Positions 36,580 to 43,064 of a stretch of 43,064 nucleotides of DNA are shown here, piece after piece. The position numbers and the translations under genes are program-made. Origin of the DNA: Pseudomonas sp. GM50 (GTDB lineage Bacteria; Pseudomonadota; Gammaproteobacteria; Pseudomonadales; Pseudomonadaceae); assembly GCF_000282375.1 (NCBI RefSeq), contig NZ_AKJK01000056.1, positions 1 to 43,064 on the forward strand. Direction: 5' to 3'. Position 1 is the first letter of the stretch; the number at the start of each line of letters is the position of its first letter. The notes below the pieces were generated by a model. That model had not been told where the DNA came from. It ran no database searches and saw only the letters and a list, made by a program, of their open reading frames with translations.

Positions 36580-36606
36580 AAATCGGAGGAAGGTTTTGTA
36601 ACTTAA
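36580..36606 (-). promoter_or_regulatory. Possible FliA (sigma-28) promoter of the chemoreceptor gene
   Basis: On the minus strand TTAA, 15 nt, TCCGATTT resembles the motility-sigma consensus TAAA-N15-GCCGATAA (CCGAT core kept). It ends 88 nt before the GTG start. An AT-rich CTATATAG just downstream could instead be a -10 for the housekeeping sigma factor. Confidence 0.3.
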
Positions 36607-36647
36607 GGTTAACGACGGGGAACCGTTGTTGGAGCGGATGAGCCCCC

Positions 36648-36770
36648 TGTGGCGAGGGGGCTTGCCCCCGTTCGGCTGCGAAGCAGTCGTAAATCCGGAT
36701 AACTCGATCTGTCTGAACGGACGCTGGGGGCCGCTTCGCGACCCAACGGGGGCAAGCCCCCTCGCCACAG
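36648..36770. repeat. 123-bp inverted repeat (TGTGGCGAGGGGGCTTG family), copy 2
   Basis: Terminal arms CTGTGGCGAGGGGGCTTGCC and their complement close the unit. Most of the interior is the same as copy 1 at 34292, in the same orientation. With copy 1 it brackets the chemoreceptor gene. The remaining bases of the 36493-36829 gap hold only the promoter region. Confidence 0.85.
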
Positions 36771-36829
36771 GAAAGCCTCCTGACCACAGGCATGCCCTTA
36801 GCCACAATAGCTTTCGCAGTAGATTCGAG

Positions 36830-37666
36830 TTAGGACAAAACCGTCCACAACGCAAACCCGGCATACCAAAGCACTGCCGCGCGTAGCAGCAATTCCCAGA
36901 TCCGGTCCAGGCTGTTGATGCCGTCCGGCCCGACCACCGGCGCCGGAATTTCACCGGCCACCAACCCGACCTTCTCAATCAGTTGAGCTGCGCTGATGTT
37001 CCAGTTCAGCAGCTCGTTCAGCATTACCCGGCCGACCGCGACAAAGTTGCCGACCAACGCGAAGCTGGCCGCCAGCAGGCGCACCGGTACCCAATCGAAC
37101 GCATGACGCAGCTGTGCCGCTCGCTCGACCACGGCCGGGTTCTGCCCGTGCTCCTCGGCCAGCGCCAGCAGTCGATAACTCAACGCGGCAACCGGGCCCA
37201 GCAGGAAGTACCAGAAAATCACCGCGAAAAAGCTCTGATAGGCCTGCCACAGCAGATGCCCTTCAACTCGCTCCAGCAGTTGCTCGCCACTGTCAGCGCA
37301 AATATTCAGATCGCGTTTGGCCACATGGGCAGCGGCTTGCAGGTCTTCCCGGCGCCAGGCATCGCGAAACGGCCCGAGGCCGGCCAGCAGATCACCTCGG
37401 CCCAGACTGTAAATCACCACCAGCAAGTGCACCGGTAACGCCAGCAAACCGTAGGCTACCGGCTCCAGCACCACCAACAGCAAACACAGTAGCGCCACCG
37501 GCAACAACACCAGCACCGCCAGTATCAGCCACGGACGGTTTGTCATGCGTGGGTTGGCTTCAAGCTTGTGCAGCTCGCGCACCCAACCGCCATCACGTTG
37601 AACCCGATAGCGCAGGGCCGAGAACTTCTCGATCCACACCGCCAACAGCAGCACCAGAAAACTCAT
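36830..37666 (-). CDS. ampE: AmpE regulatory membrane protein
   Basis: This 278-residue inner-membrane protein of the AmpE/CobD-like family is encoded with ampD in beta-lactamase-regulating loci. It starts [19 protein letters not shown], as AmpE proteins do. Further hydrophobic segments lie near residues 45-70 and 75-95 ([20 protein letters not shown]), near 150-170 and near 195-215, with the last at the C-terminus. AGGAG precedes the ATG, and the ampD stop is 2 nt upstream, so the two are one operon. A loop conserving TDS-like nucleotide motifs was not seen. Confidence 0.88.
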   Translation of the reverse strand: MSFLVLLLAVWIEKFSALRYRVQRDGGWVRELHKLEANPRMTNRPWLILAVLVLLPVALLCLLLVVLEPVAYGLLALPVHLLVVIYSLGRGDLLAGLGPFRDAWRREDLQAAAHVAKRDLNICADSGEQLLERVEGHLLWQAYQSFFAVIFWYFLLGPVAALSYRLLALAEEHGQNPAVVERAAQLRHAFDWVPVRLLAASFALVGNFVAVGRVMLNELLNWNISAAQLIEKVGLVAGEIPAPVVGPDGINSLDRIWELLLRAAVLWYAGFALWTVLS

Positions 37667-37668
37667 TG

Positions 37669-38238
37669 TTACTCCTTTTTTTCCAGAGCAGCTTTTGCCA
37701 GAGACGCGCGATAGCGTGCCCAGTCAAACGCCGGTCCCGGATCAGTCTTGCGCCCGGGTGCGATGTCGCTATGCCCGCAAATGCGTTGTGCGGTGATACC
37801 CGTGAAGGCGCTTTGCAGCTGTCGCGTCAGGGCCGTCAACGCTTGATATTGGGCGTCGGTGAACGGCAGATCATCCGTGCCTTCGAGCTCGATGCCCACG
37901 GAAAAATCGTTACAGGTATCCCGTCCTTCGAAACACGAGACGCCAGCGTGCCAGGCGCGCTCAAGACAAGAGACAAACTGAGTGACGGTGCCGTCACGTT
38001 CAATCAGAAAGTGTGCAGACACCCGCAGGTCGGCGATCCCTGCAAAGTAGGGATGTTCCGTGACATCCAGACGATTCTGGAAAAATTCCTGCACCTTGCC
38101 GGTCAGAAACTGCGCTGGCGGCAGACTGATGTTGTGGATCACCAGCAGGGAAATTTCGCCCTCGGGGCGCGCATTGAAGTTGGGCGAGGGGCATATGCGC
38201 ACGCCCTGACACCAACCGCTCGCGGGGTCCAACTGCAT
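37669..38238 (-). CDS. ampD: 1,6-anhydro-N-acetylmuramyl-L-alanine amidase AmpD
   Basis: This 189-residue cytoplasmic zinc amidase cleaves the peptide from anhydro-muropeptides during peptidoglycan recycling and so keeps ampC uninduced. Zinc ligands are read as His35 (LLVIHNISLPP), His156 (ICGHSDIAPGRKTDPGP) and Asp166. Glu117 in VGIELEG and Lys164 complete the active site of the family. There is no signal peptide. The ATG at 38238 after AGGAG gives the usual family length; the longer frame to 38397 runs into the upstream gene. All key residues are present, so no derepressed phenotype is predicted. Confidence 0.94.
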   Translation of the reverse strand: MQLDPASGWCQGVRICPSPNFNARPEGEISLLVIHNISLPPAQFLTGKVQEFFQNRLDVTEHPYFAGIADLRVSAHFLIERDGTVTQFVSCLERAWHAGVSCFEGRDTCNDFSVGIELEGTDDLPFTDAQYQALTALTRQLQSAFTGITAQRICGHSDIAPGRKTDPGPAFDWARYRASLAKAALEKKE

Positions 38239-38302
38239 ACAGGCTCCTTCAACGACGACTGTGTTGGTGCCCAGTATGCCGCGATAGACCCTCGGTGCGC
38301 GA

Positions 38303-40510
38303 TCACTTGCCGTGATTGAGACGCCGCAGGTTGCCCAGCACCGACTCCAGCGCCCGGTCGAACAGCAAGGTGTCGTCCAGCGTTCGCACCGCGCCACGCC
38401 GGAACTCCAGGGCCAGACCGGTACGGCTATGCTCCAGCACTTTCATCCCGGTACGGTTGACGAAGATGTACTTGCCGGTGGCTTCAATGATCGCCGCCAG
38501 CTTGCAGCGCAGGGTGTTTTCCTCGTCTTCCTGAAACTCGACCCAGCAGCCCAGGTGTAGCTGATCGACCTGAAGCAGAGCAACATCGTCCTCCGGCAAA
38601 CGCATCGATGCCGTTTCGACCGGGCCTTCGTCTGCGGTGCGAAGCACGATTTGCTGCTGCACTTCGACCATCATCAGTGCGTCAACAACCGTGTTTTTCT
38701 GGCTCGGGCGTTCGAACAGCTGAACGTGCAAGGCTTCCAGCTCACTGAAAAACTCACTGGTGGCGAACGGGTCGAATGCCGAGCTGTTCAACCCATCGCG
38801 CAACGACTTGAGCAATCCCGGCACCAGCGCCAACAAGCGCAGGCTCGCGTCGGCTTCGTCATGGCGCTGCACGCTCCAGATCAATTGCGCCATGGTCTGC
38901 ACATCGGCGTGCCATTCGGCGGATTGATCACCGTGCTTGAGGCAGGTCAGTAACAACACTTTGCTCCAGGCCTCCTGGACAAACGCCACCACGCGGTGCG
39001 GCAGCACCTTACCCATCAACGCCTGGTTCAGCGCCTGCTCGACGCGCTGACGCGCCAATTCGGTCCTGGCGCGGCCTTCTTCGGCGTCACGGGTGCGCTG
39101 CTCGAGTAATTCGCTGCGACGGCGCTCATCACTGGTGAAGGCGAGAAAATCCGCCAGCAATTCGGAAAAGATCGCCGGGTCATCGACAAAGTCGTTCAAC
39201 AAGCGCTGCACCACTTGCTCGATGCGCAGGTACAGGCTGCCGCGCGCATGGTCATCGCACTCGCCCCAACCCATGGCCGCAGCGGCGATTTCGTTGAGTA
39301 AACGCCGGGCCGGATGGCTGCTGCGGCTGAAAAAGCTCTTGTCGAGCACCGCGACTTTCAGCATCGGGATCTGCAAACGGCCTATCAGCGCCTTGAGGGA
39401 GTCCGGCAGGTTACGGTCATCGAGGATGCATTCGAAGAGCATGGCGATCAGGTTGATCACGTCTTCGTCGGCCACCCCCACCACGCGCGACTTGCCGCTT
39501 TTGACGCTAACGCGGGTCAGCAGTTGTTCGAGCTGGTTACGCAGATCGAAGTCATCCTGAGCCGCCAGCGCCGGCACGTATTGCTGCAAGTGCGAGAGCA
39601 GACGCAGCAGGTCGCGAGTTGAAATGGGCTGGGTCTGGGCACTGACTTCCAGGGTCGGCGCAACGCTGCCACGCACATGGAACAGCAACTCCTGCAATGC
39701 GGCGAAGACTTCCTGCACGCCATCGTCAATCTGCGTATTACCAGTGCGCATGCCTGTTTCGGCGGGGTCAGCACAAACGCTCGCAGCCGCCCGATCGGTG
39801 GCACGCCGCGCCGGGGCGGGCTTGAGGTCCGGCAGCACACCGGTGGCGATCAGCAGTTGATTGGCTTCGGCGTAGAGCTGATCAGCATTGCTGAGCACAT
39901 AGCGTTCGAACAGCTTGAGGATGATCAGCTTGACCTTGATCTCCATGCCCAGATTGCGTCCAGCCTGCAAGAAATACTCGCAGAGCAGCGTCGGCCCCAA
40001 GGGGTTGTGCTGTTCGACCAGCGTCTTGCTCAGCAGCGTGCTGAGTCGGGCGGTAAGCTGGTCGAGGGCGAAACCGTCGCGGTTCAACACTTTGCCGACC
40101 ATGGCCTCCACCGCCACGTTGCGCTCCATGTCGTCGCTGGGTAACGACGCCGAGGCATCGAAAACCAATGCCCGGGGCAAGGCAGCTTGAGAAATGTCGT
40201 ACTGCGCGAGGCTGACGAAGGCCTCGAAGAATTGCTCGAGAAATCCACGTTCGATGCTTTTGCGCTTGAGGCGCAAATCGCGCATGGCCTCGAAGAAGAT
40301 GTTTTGCTCGACATTGTTTCGGGCCCGGTCGGCCATTTCGAACAGGGTGTCGTCGGCGTTATCGAACAGCTCCTGCAAACCTTGCTTGAGCTGTTGAGCG
40401 GCCTTGTCGCGAACCTGAAGCAGAATCACGGGCAGGCGGGCGAGCGGCGAGTGAGTCGCCTGGTCGGTAGCGGCCTTGTGCAAAGGCACTACATTCCCGT
40501 CGTTGTGCAT
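38303..40510 (-). CDS. DUF1631 family protein, function unknown
   Basis: This 735-residue protein of the DUF1631 family is large, soluble and mostly helical, with no signal peptide or membrane helix. The middle (about 430-520) holds FFSRSSHPARRLLNEIAAAAMGWGE and a coiled stretch RRRSELLEQRTRDAEEGRAR, typical of the family. The last 90 residues (LGCWVEFQEDEENTLRC, KYIFVNRTGMKVLEHS) look like a PilZ-type barrel. The c-di-GMP-binding RxxxR and D/NxSxxG patterns are not evident. GGAGG lies 5 nt before the ATG at 40510; a longer start at 40585 is less likely. It lies 64 nt upstream of ampD on the same strand and may be co-transcribed with it. Confidence 0.85.
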   Translation of the reverse strand: MHNDGNVVPLHKAATDQATHSPLARLPVILLQVRDKAAQQLKQGLQELFDNADDTLFEMADRARNNVEQNIFFEAMRDLRLKRKSIERGFLEQFFEAFVSLAQYDISQAALPRALVFDASASLPSDDMERNVAVEAMVGKVLNRDGFALDQLTARLSTLLSKTLVEQHNPLGPTLLCEYFLQAGRNLGMEIKVKLIILKLFERYVLSNADQLYAEANQLLIATGVLPDLKPAPARRATDRAAASVCADPAETGMRTGNTQIDDGVQEVFAALQELLFHVRGSVAPTLEVSAQTQPISTRDLLRLLSHLQQYVPALAAQDDFDLRNQLEQLLTRVSVKSGKSRVVGVADEDVINLIAMLFECILDDRNLPDSLKALIGRLQIPMLKVAVLDKSFFSRSSHPARRLLNEIAAAAMGWGECDDHARGSLYLRIEQVVQRLLNDFVDDPAIFSELLADFLAFTSDERRRSELLEQRTRDAEEGRARTELARQRVEQALNQALMGKVLPHRVVAFVQEAWSKVLLLTCLKHGDQSAEWHADVQTMAQLIWSVQRHDEADASLRLLALVPGLLKSLRDGLNSSAFDPFATSEFFSELEALHVQLFERPSQKNTVVDALMMVEVQQQIVLRTADEGPVETASMRLPEDDVALLQVDQLHLGCWVEFQEDEENTLRCKLAAIIEATGKYIFVNRTGMKVLEHSRTGLALEFRRGAVRTLDDTLLFDRALESVLGNLRRLNHGK

Positions 40511-40585
40511 CCAAGCCTCCTGAAACGGTGATTCTTCGGTTCGGTAAGAAAGATCGAGCACGCAGGCCATACCGCCGACGCTCAA

Positions 40586-40812
40586 CGGGGACAGTCATCA
40601 CCCGTTGTCATTCAATAATAAGGAATCCAAAGTTACGTCAAAGCTATGACGTCAAATGAAAGGCGAATTATCTGCAAAAGACTCTCCTTGTGCCAGCAGA
40701 CTCTGCCCGTCCCCAAGAAATAGACGTATATGAGAGCCCCTTGCTTAACACCGATTGCTCGGGCGAATCGACCAAATGCAGGTTGGCGAACGATGGAATG
40801 GACGTTGACGCC
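40586..40812. other. Divergent DUF1631-nadC intergenic region
   Basis: No gene is supported here. A direct repeat ACGTCAAA occurs at about 40635 and 40650, the second within the palindrome TGACGTCA; this could be an operator for the divergent DUF1631 gene. The in-frame extension of nadC into this region lacks similarity to the enzyme. Confidence 0.4.
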
Positions 40813-40842
40813 TTGGGTTGCCTCGCACCATGGCCCTATAAT
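40813..40842 (+). promoter_or_regulatory. Predicted sigma-70 promoter of nadC
   Basis: TTGGGT (40813-40818), an 18-nt spacer and a perfect TATAAT (40837-40842) lie 27 nt before the nadC ATG. Confidence 0.6.
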
Positions 40843-40869
40843 CGGGCCACTTTGTTTGTGGAGCCCGTT

Positions 40870-41718
40870 ATGCCGAATCTACGTCTCGCCGATTTGACCG
40901 CCGAAATCGAAGCCAACGTGCGCCGTGCGTTGCTCGAGGACATCGGCAGCGGCGACATCACCGCGCAACTGATCCCGGCCGAACGCCTGGCCAAAGCCAC
41001 CATCATCACTCGTGACGCCGCCGTCATCAGCGGCACGGCTTGGGTCGATGCTGTGTTTCGGCAGCTGGATCCGCGGGTTGCAGTGCACTGGCAGGTAGCC
41101 GACGGCGAACGGGTGAAACCCAATCAGGTGCTTTTCCATCTCGAAGGCCCGGCGCGCTCGCTGCTGACGGGTGAACGCAGTGCTCTTAATTTCCTGCAAT
41201 TGCTGTCCGGCGTGGCCACTCGCGCGCAGTACCTGGCCGATTTCGTCGCCGAGACCCAGGTGAAGTTGCTTGATACCCGCAAAACCCTGCCGGGGCTGCG
41301 CCTGGCCCAGAAATACGCCGTGACCTGCGGCGGTTGCCACAATCACCGCATCGGCCTGTATGACGCCTTCCTGATCAAGGAAAACCATATCGCTGCCTGC
41401 GGTGGCATTCCTGAGGCTATCAATGCCGCACACAAGATCGCCCCGGGCAAACCGGTAGAGATCGAAGTGGAAAACCTGGCGGAGCTGAAGGAAGCACTGG
41501 CGGCGGGTGCCGACATCATCATGCTCGATGAACTGAGCCTGGATGACATGCGCGAAGCCGTGCGCCTGAACGCCGGCAAGGCAAAACTGGAGGCTAGCGG
41601 CGGTATCAACGAAAGCACGTTGCTGCCAATTGCCGAAACCGGGGTGGATTATATTTCGATTGGTGCGATGACCAAGGATGTGAAGGCTGTGGACCTGTCG
41701 ATGCGACTGAGTCTCTGA
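40870..41718 (+). CDS. nadC: Nicotinate-nucleotide pyrophosphorylase (carboxylating)
   Basis: This 282-residue quinolinate phosphoribosyltransferase makes nicotinate mononucleotide from quinolinate and PRPP in NAD synthesis. EDIGSGDIT near residue 22 and [36 protein letters not shown] and LIKENHI are the substrate-binding segments. IEVEN, IIMLDE and ASGGI close the barrel. The ATG at 40870 follows GGAG by 6 nt and a clear promoter; the open frame to 40690 would cross that promoter. The gene is followed by a strong terminator. Confidence 0.95.
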   Translation: MPNLRLADLTAEIEANVRRALLEDIGSGDITAQLIPAERLAKATIITRDAAVISGTAWVDAVFRQLDPRVAVHWQVADGERVKPNQVLFHLEGPARSLLTGERSALNFLQLLSGVATRAQYLADFVAETQVKLLDTRKTLPGLRLAQKYAVTCGGCHNHRIGLYDAFLIKENHIAACGGIPEAINAAHKIAPGKPVEIEVENLAELKEALAAGADIIMLDELSLDDMREAVRLNAGKAKLEASGGINESTLLPIAETGVDYISIGAMTKDVKAVDLSMRLSL

Positions 41719-41733
41719 TCACGCCTTTGATAT

Positions 41734-41770
41734 AAAAAATGCCAGCCTGATGAAGGCTGGCATTTTTTTT
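41734..41770. terminator. Bidirectional terminator between nadC and the DUF6388-like gene
   Basis: ATGCCAGCC and GGCTGGCAT form a perfect stem around TGATGAA, flanked by six A on the left and eight T on the right, so it can end both convergent transcripts. Its last bases overlap the 3' end of the minus-strand gene. Confidence 0.85.
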
Positions 41771-42074
41771 AGACCACCAGATTGTTCATCTCGCAGTACT
41801 CTTCCCACTCGACGCCCAATACCTCGGCCGCCTCCTTGTGCAGCGCCAGGCGCGCAGCCTCGTACTCTTCCGGGCTTGAGGTGTACTTGAGCGTCAGCTC
41901 CCACGGCTGCAAGCCCTGAGCTTCAGCCTCATCCTCGAACGCCCACTGAATCTGGTCTTTCTGATCGTCGGCGGGCAAGTCCTTGATCTCTTCCATCAAC
42001 TCGTGCGCGTCTAGCGCGTACTTTTTCAGGGCTTCTTCGTGTCTGGCTTCTTGGGTCAATTCTTTAACGGTCAT
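41769..42074 (-). CDS. DUF6388-like small acidic protein
   Basis: This 101-residue acidic cytoplasmic protein is of the kind annotated DUF6388 in pseudomonads; that name is from memory. It is helical and charged (EARHEEALKKYALDAHELMEEIKDLP), with a conserved aromatic centre (QIQWAFEDEAEAQGLQPWELTLKY) and no signal peptide. The ATG at 42074 is chosen because it gives the usual length of about 100; the frame to 42179 adds 35 residues of different character. The ribosome-binding site is weak. Function is unknown. Confidence 0.75.
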   Translation of the reverse strand: MTVKELTQEARHEEALKKYALDAHELMEEIKDLPADDQKDQIQWAFEDEAEAQGLQPWELTLKYTSSPEEYEAARLALHKEAAEVLGVEWEEYCEMNNLVV

Positions 42075-42342
42075 GGCGTTCTCGCTGATCTGGGGAATGG
42101 AAGATGGATCTGGATCATCAAGGATCTCTCTGACGCAAAAAACCGTTTGAAGCCCGGTTTGTCTGGCCTTCAGAACCATTCGGGATCATCTGAAAACTGC
42201 TGGGCGATGCTCATGCAGACAACGAATATAGGACGTTTTGTCGATGATTTACACGGGTCTTTACATCTATCCCATAAAAAGCCACGTGCATAAGGTGCGA
42301 GAGGCCTTGGGAACGTAAGTCGAAATCCAAAGTCATAGCGAT
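42075..42342. other. Divergent intergenic region, no gene seen
   Basis: The region holds the promoters of the DUF6388-like gene (-) and of the coiled-coil protein gene (+). An AT-rich stretch lies at 42225-42290. No convincing -35/-10 pair or RNA gene was found. Confidence 0.4.
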
Positions 42343-42357
42343 GTGCCATATCGGCAC
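42343..42357 (+). promoter_or_regulatory. Small hairpin just upstream of a ribosome-binding site
   Basis: GTGCC and GGCAC pair around ATATC, ending 5 nt before AAGGAA of the next gene. It may be an operator half-site pair or a weak RNA structure. Confidence 0.25.
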
Positions 42358-42375
42358 GTCACAAGGAACCCAGTG

Positions 42376-42921
42376 ATGCGCAGTTTTTCGAAGCTTTTGT
42401 CTACCCAGCTTGCGACCGCTACCCTGCTGCTCGGCAGTCTGACATTGGCCAGTGCCGCTCAAGCGGCTGTCGAAGTCACCTCTGACCCTGCGTTGTACTC
42501 CGACAAAATCTCCGCCCTCCACAATTCATTCGGCAAGGACACGCTCGTCAGAACCAGCGTCAGCATCGATGATCTGGAAAGCCTGCAAAAAACCGTGAAG
42601 GCCAATGCCTCCGAACTGGAAAGCCAGAAGCGCACCATCAGCGAGCAGGCCCGTCAGATCGAAGAACTCAAACGCAACAGCGGTTCCAGCTCAAACTCCA
42701 GCAGCAAGGAGATTGACGATCTCAAGCGCACGGTCAATGAGCAGGAGCGCGATCTGAACAACCTTGGCAAGCAAGTGGAAGAGCTAAAGCGCAACAGCGG
42801 CTCCAGCTCAAGCTCAAGTAACAGCGAAATCTCCAGTCTCAAACGGGAGATCAGCGATCAGGATCGCGCGATGGATCAACTCAAGCGCACCGTCGAGGAT
42901 CTGAGCAGAAAGGTGAAATAA
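42376..42921 (+). CDS. Exported coiled-coil protein with serine-rich linkers
   Basis: I cannot name this 181-residue protein. Residues 1-31 are a signal peptide (ending SAAQA-A) without a lipobox. Residues 62-181 are almost all heptad-like coiled coil (DLESLQKTVKANASELESQ, EIDDLKRTVNEQERDL, EISSLKREISDQDRAMDQL). Two serine-rich linkers, each after ELKRNSGS, begin at about residues 102 and 141, exactly 39 residues apart, and a degenerate third unit precedes them. AAGGAA lies 7 nt before the ATG. It is probably periplasmic or envelope-attached and oligomeric. Function is unknown. Confidence 0.8.
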   Translation: MRSFSKLLSTQLATATLLLGSLTLASAAQAAVEVTSDPALYSDKISALHNSFGKDTLVRTSVSIDDLESLQKTVKANASELESQKRTISEQARQIEELKRNSGSSSNSSSKEIDDLKRTVNEQERDLNNLGKQVEELKRNSGSSSSSSNSEISSLKREISDQDRAMDQLKRTVEDLSRKVK

Positions 42922-42929
42922 GCGAGAAG

Positions 42930-43005
42930 TGGTGCCCGAGACAGGAATCGAACCTGCGACCTTCGCGTTACGAGTGCGCTGCTCTACCGGCTGAGCTACA
43001 CGGGC
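42930..43005 (-). tRNA. tRNA-Thr (anticodon CGT)
   Basis: This is a 76-nt minus-strand cloverleaf with CCA encoded. The acceptor is GCCCGTG against CTCGGGC, the D-arm GCTCAGCCGGTAGAGC, the anticodon loop CTCGTAA (CGT) and the T-arm loop TTCGATT. It decodes ACG. The T6-T67 and A31-C39 oppositions are mismatched; G27-A43 is also seen in E. coli thrW as I recall it. Confidence 0.93.
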
Positions 43006-43014
43006 TGTGGGCTA

Positions 43015-43043
43015 AACCTAGCACTGGCTTCGAGGTCCGGCAA
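43015..43043 (-). promoter_or_regulatory. Predicted promoter of the tRNA-Thr gene
   Basis: On the minus strand TTGCCG, 17 nt and TAGGTT lie 9 nt before the mature tRNA 5' end. Confidence 0.45.
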
Positions 43044-43045
43044 CT

Positions 43046-43064
43046 TGTGGCGAGGGAGTCCCCG
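43046..43064. repeat. Start of a TGTGGCGAGGG repeat, cut by the window end
   Basis: TGTGGCGAGGGAGTCCCCG resembles the left arm of the repeats at 34292 and 36648. Confidence 0.5.

Noticed and set aside
36493..36978. N-terminal extension of the chemoreceptor frame
   Set aside because: It reads through a repeat and the end of ampE. The GTG at 36492 with GGGAGA and a proper first helix is the better start.
1..43064. CRISPR array, prophage, toxin-antitoxin or defence island
   Set aside because: No regularly spaced direct repeats, phage genes, nuclease or toxin-antitoxin pairs were found. The repeats present are inverted, intergenic REP-type units.

Overview
The window reads as chromosomal DNA of a Pseudomonas of the fluorescens group. 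The grounds are high G+C coding sequence, the synteny (dpp/opdP cluster, prfC, speC, chemoreceptor-ampE-ampD-DUF1631-nadC, an order I recall from P. aeruginosa), a fruBKA/fruR locus of pseudomonad type, and REP/REPIN and other inverted repeats typical of this group. Species-level identity cannot be read from the sequence alone. Nothing looks like a prophage, a CRISPR array or an insertion sequence with its own transposase.

Layout. 176-12816 (+): a di/tripeptide uptake locus with four paralogous periplasmic binding proteins (dppA1-A4), an OprD-type outer-membrane porin (opdP) and one inner-membrane ABC transporter (dppBCDF). Peptides would enter through OpdP, be bound by one of four DppA proteins and be pumped by DppBC/DF. 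12922-13131 (-): a tiny acidic exported protein. 13466-15049 (-): peptide-chain release factor 3. 15425-19140 (+): a four-gene quaternary-amine (osmoprotectant) ABC importer, interrupted just before its ATPase gene by a 268-bp element with 26-bp perfect terminal inverted repeats and two large internal hairpins. 19217-20137 (-): a halovibrin-like lipoprotein in an AT-richer patch. 20748-21911 (+): ornithine decarboxylase with a long leader. 22229-24757 (+): a PepSY/flavodoxin/reductase membrane flavoprotein. 24903-26444 (-): a Tat-exported PhoD-type phosphatase.

26629-32182 (-): the fructose PTS operon fruB-fruK-fruA. It is divergent from fruR (32485-33480, +), and an operator matching the P. 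putida Cra site lies between them. A TatD-family hydrolase follows fruR by 3 nt. 34462-40510 (-): a methyl-accepting chemotaxis receptor, ampE, ampD (peptidoglycan recycling) and a DUF1631 protein. 40870-41718 (+): nadC. 41769-42074 (-): a DUF6388-like protein. 42376-42921 (+): an exported coiled-coil protein with serine-rich repeats. 42930-43005 (-): tRNA-Thr(CGT).

Most of the window is conserved housekeeping and nutrient-uptake sequence. The least ordinary items are the structured element inside the osmoprotectant operon and what it does to the two genes around it, the halovibrin-like gene in its AT-rich patch, the terminator in the speC leader, the serine-linked coiled-coil protein, and two long same-orientation repeats flanking the chemoreceptor gene. 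All protein family calls come from reading the sequence and from memory of the families; no database search was run.
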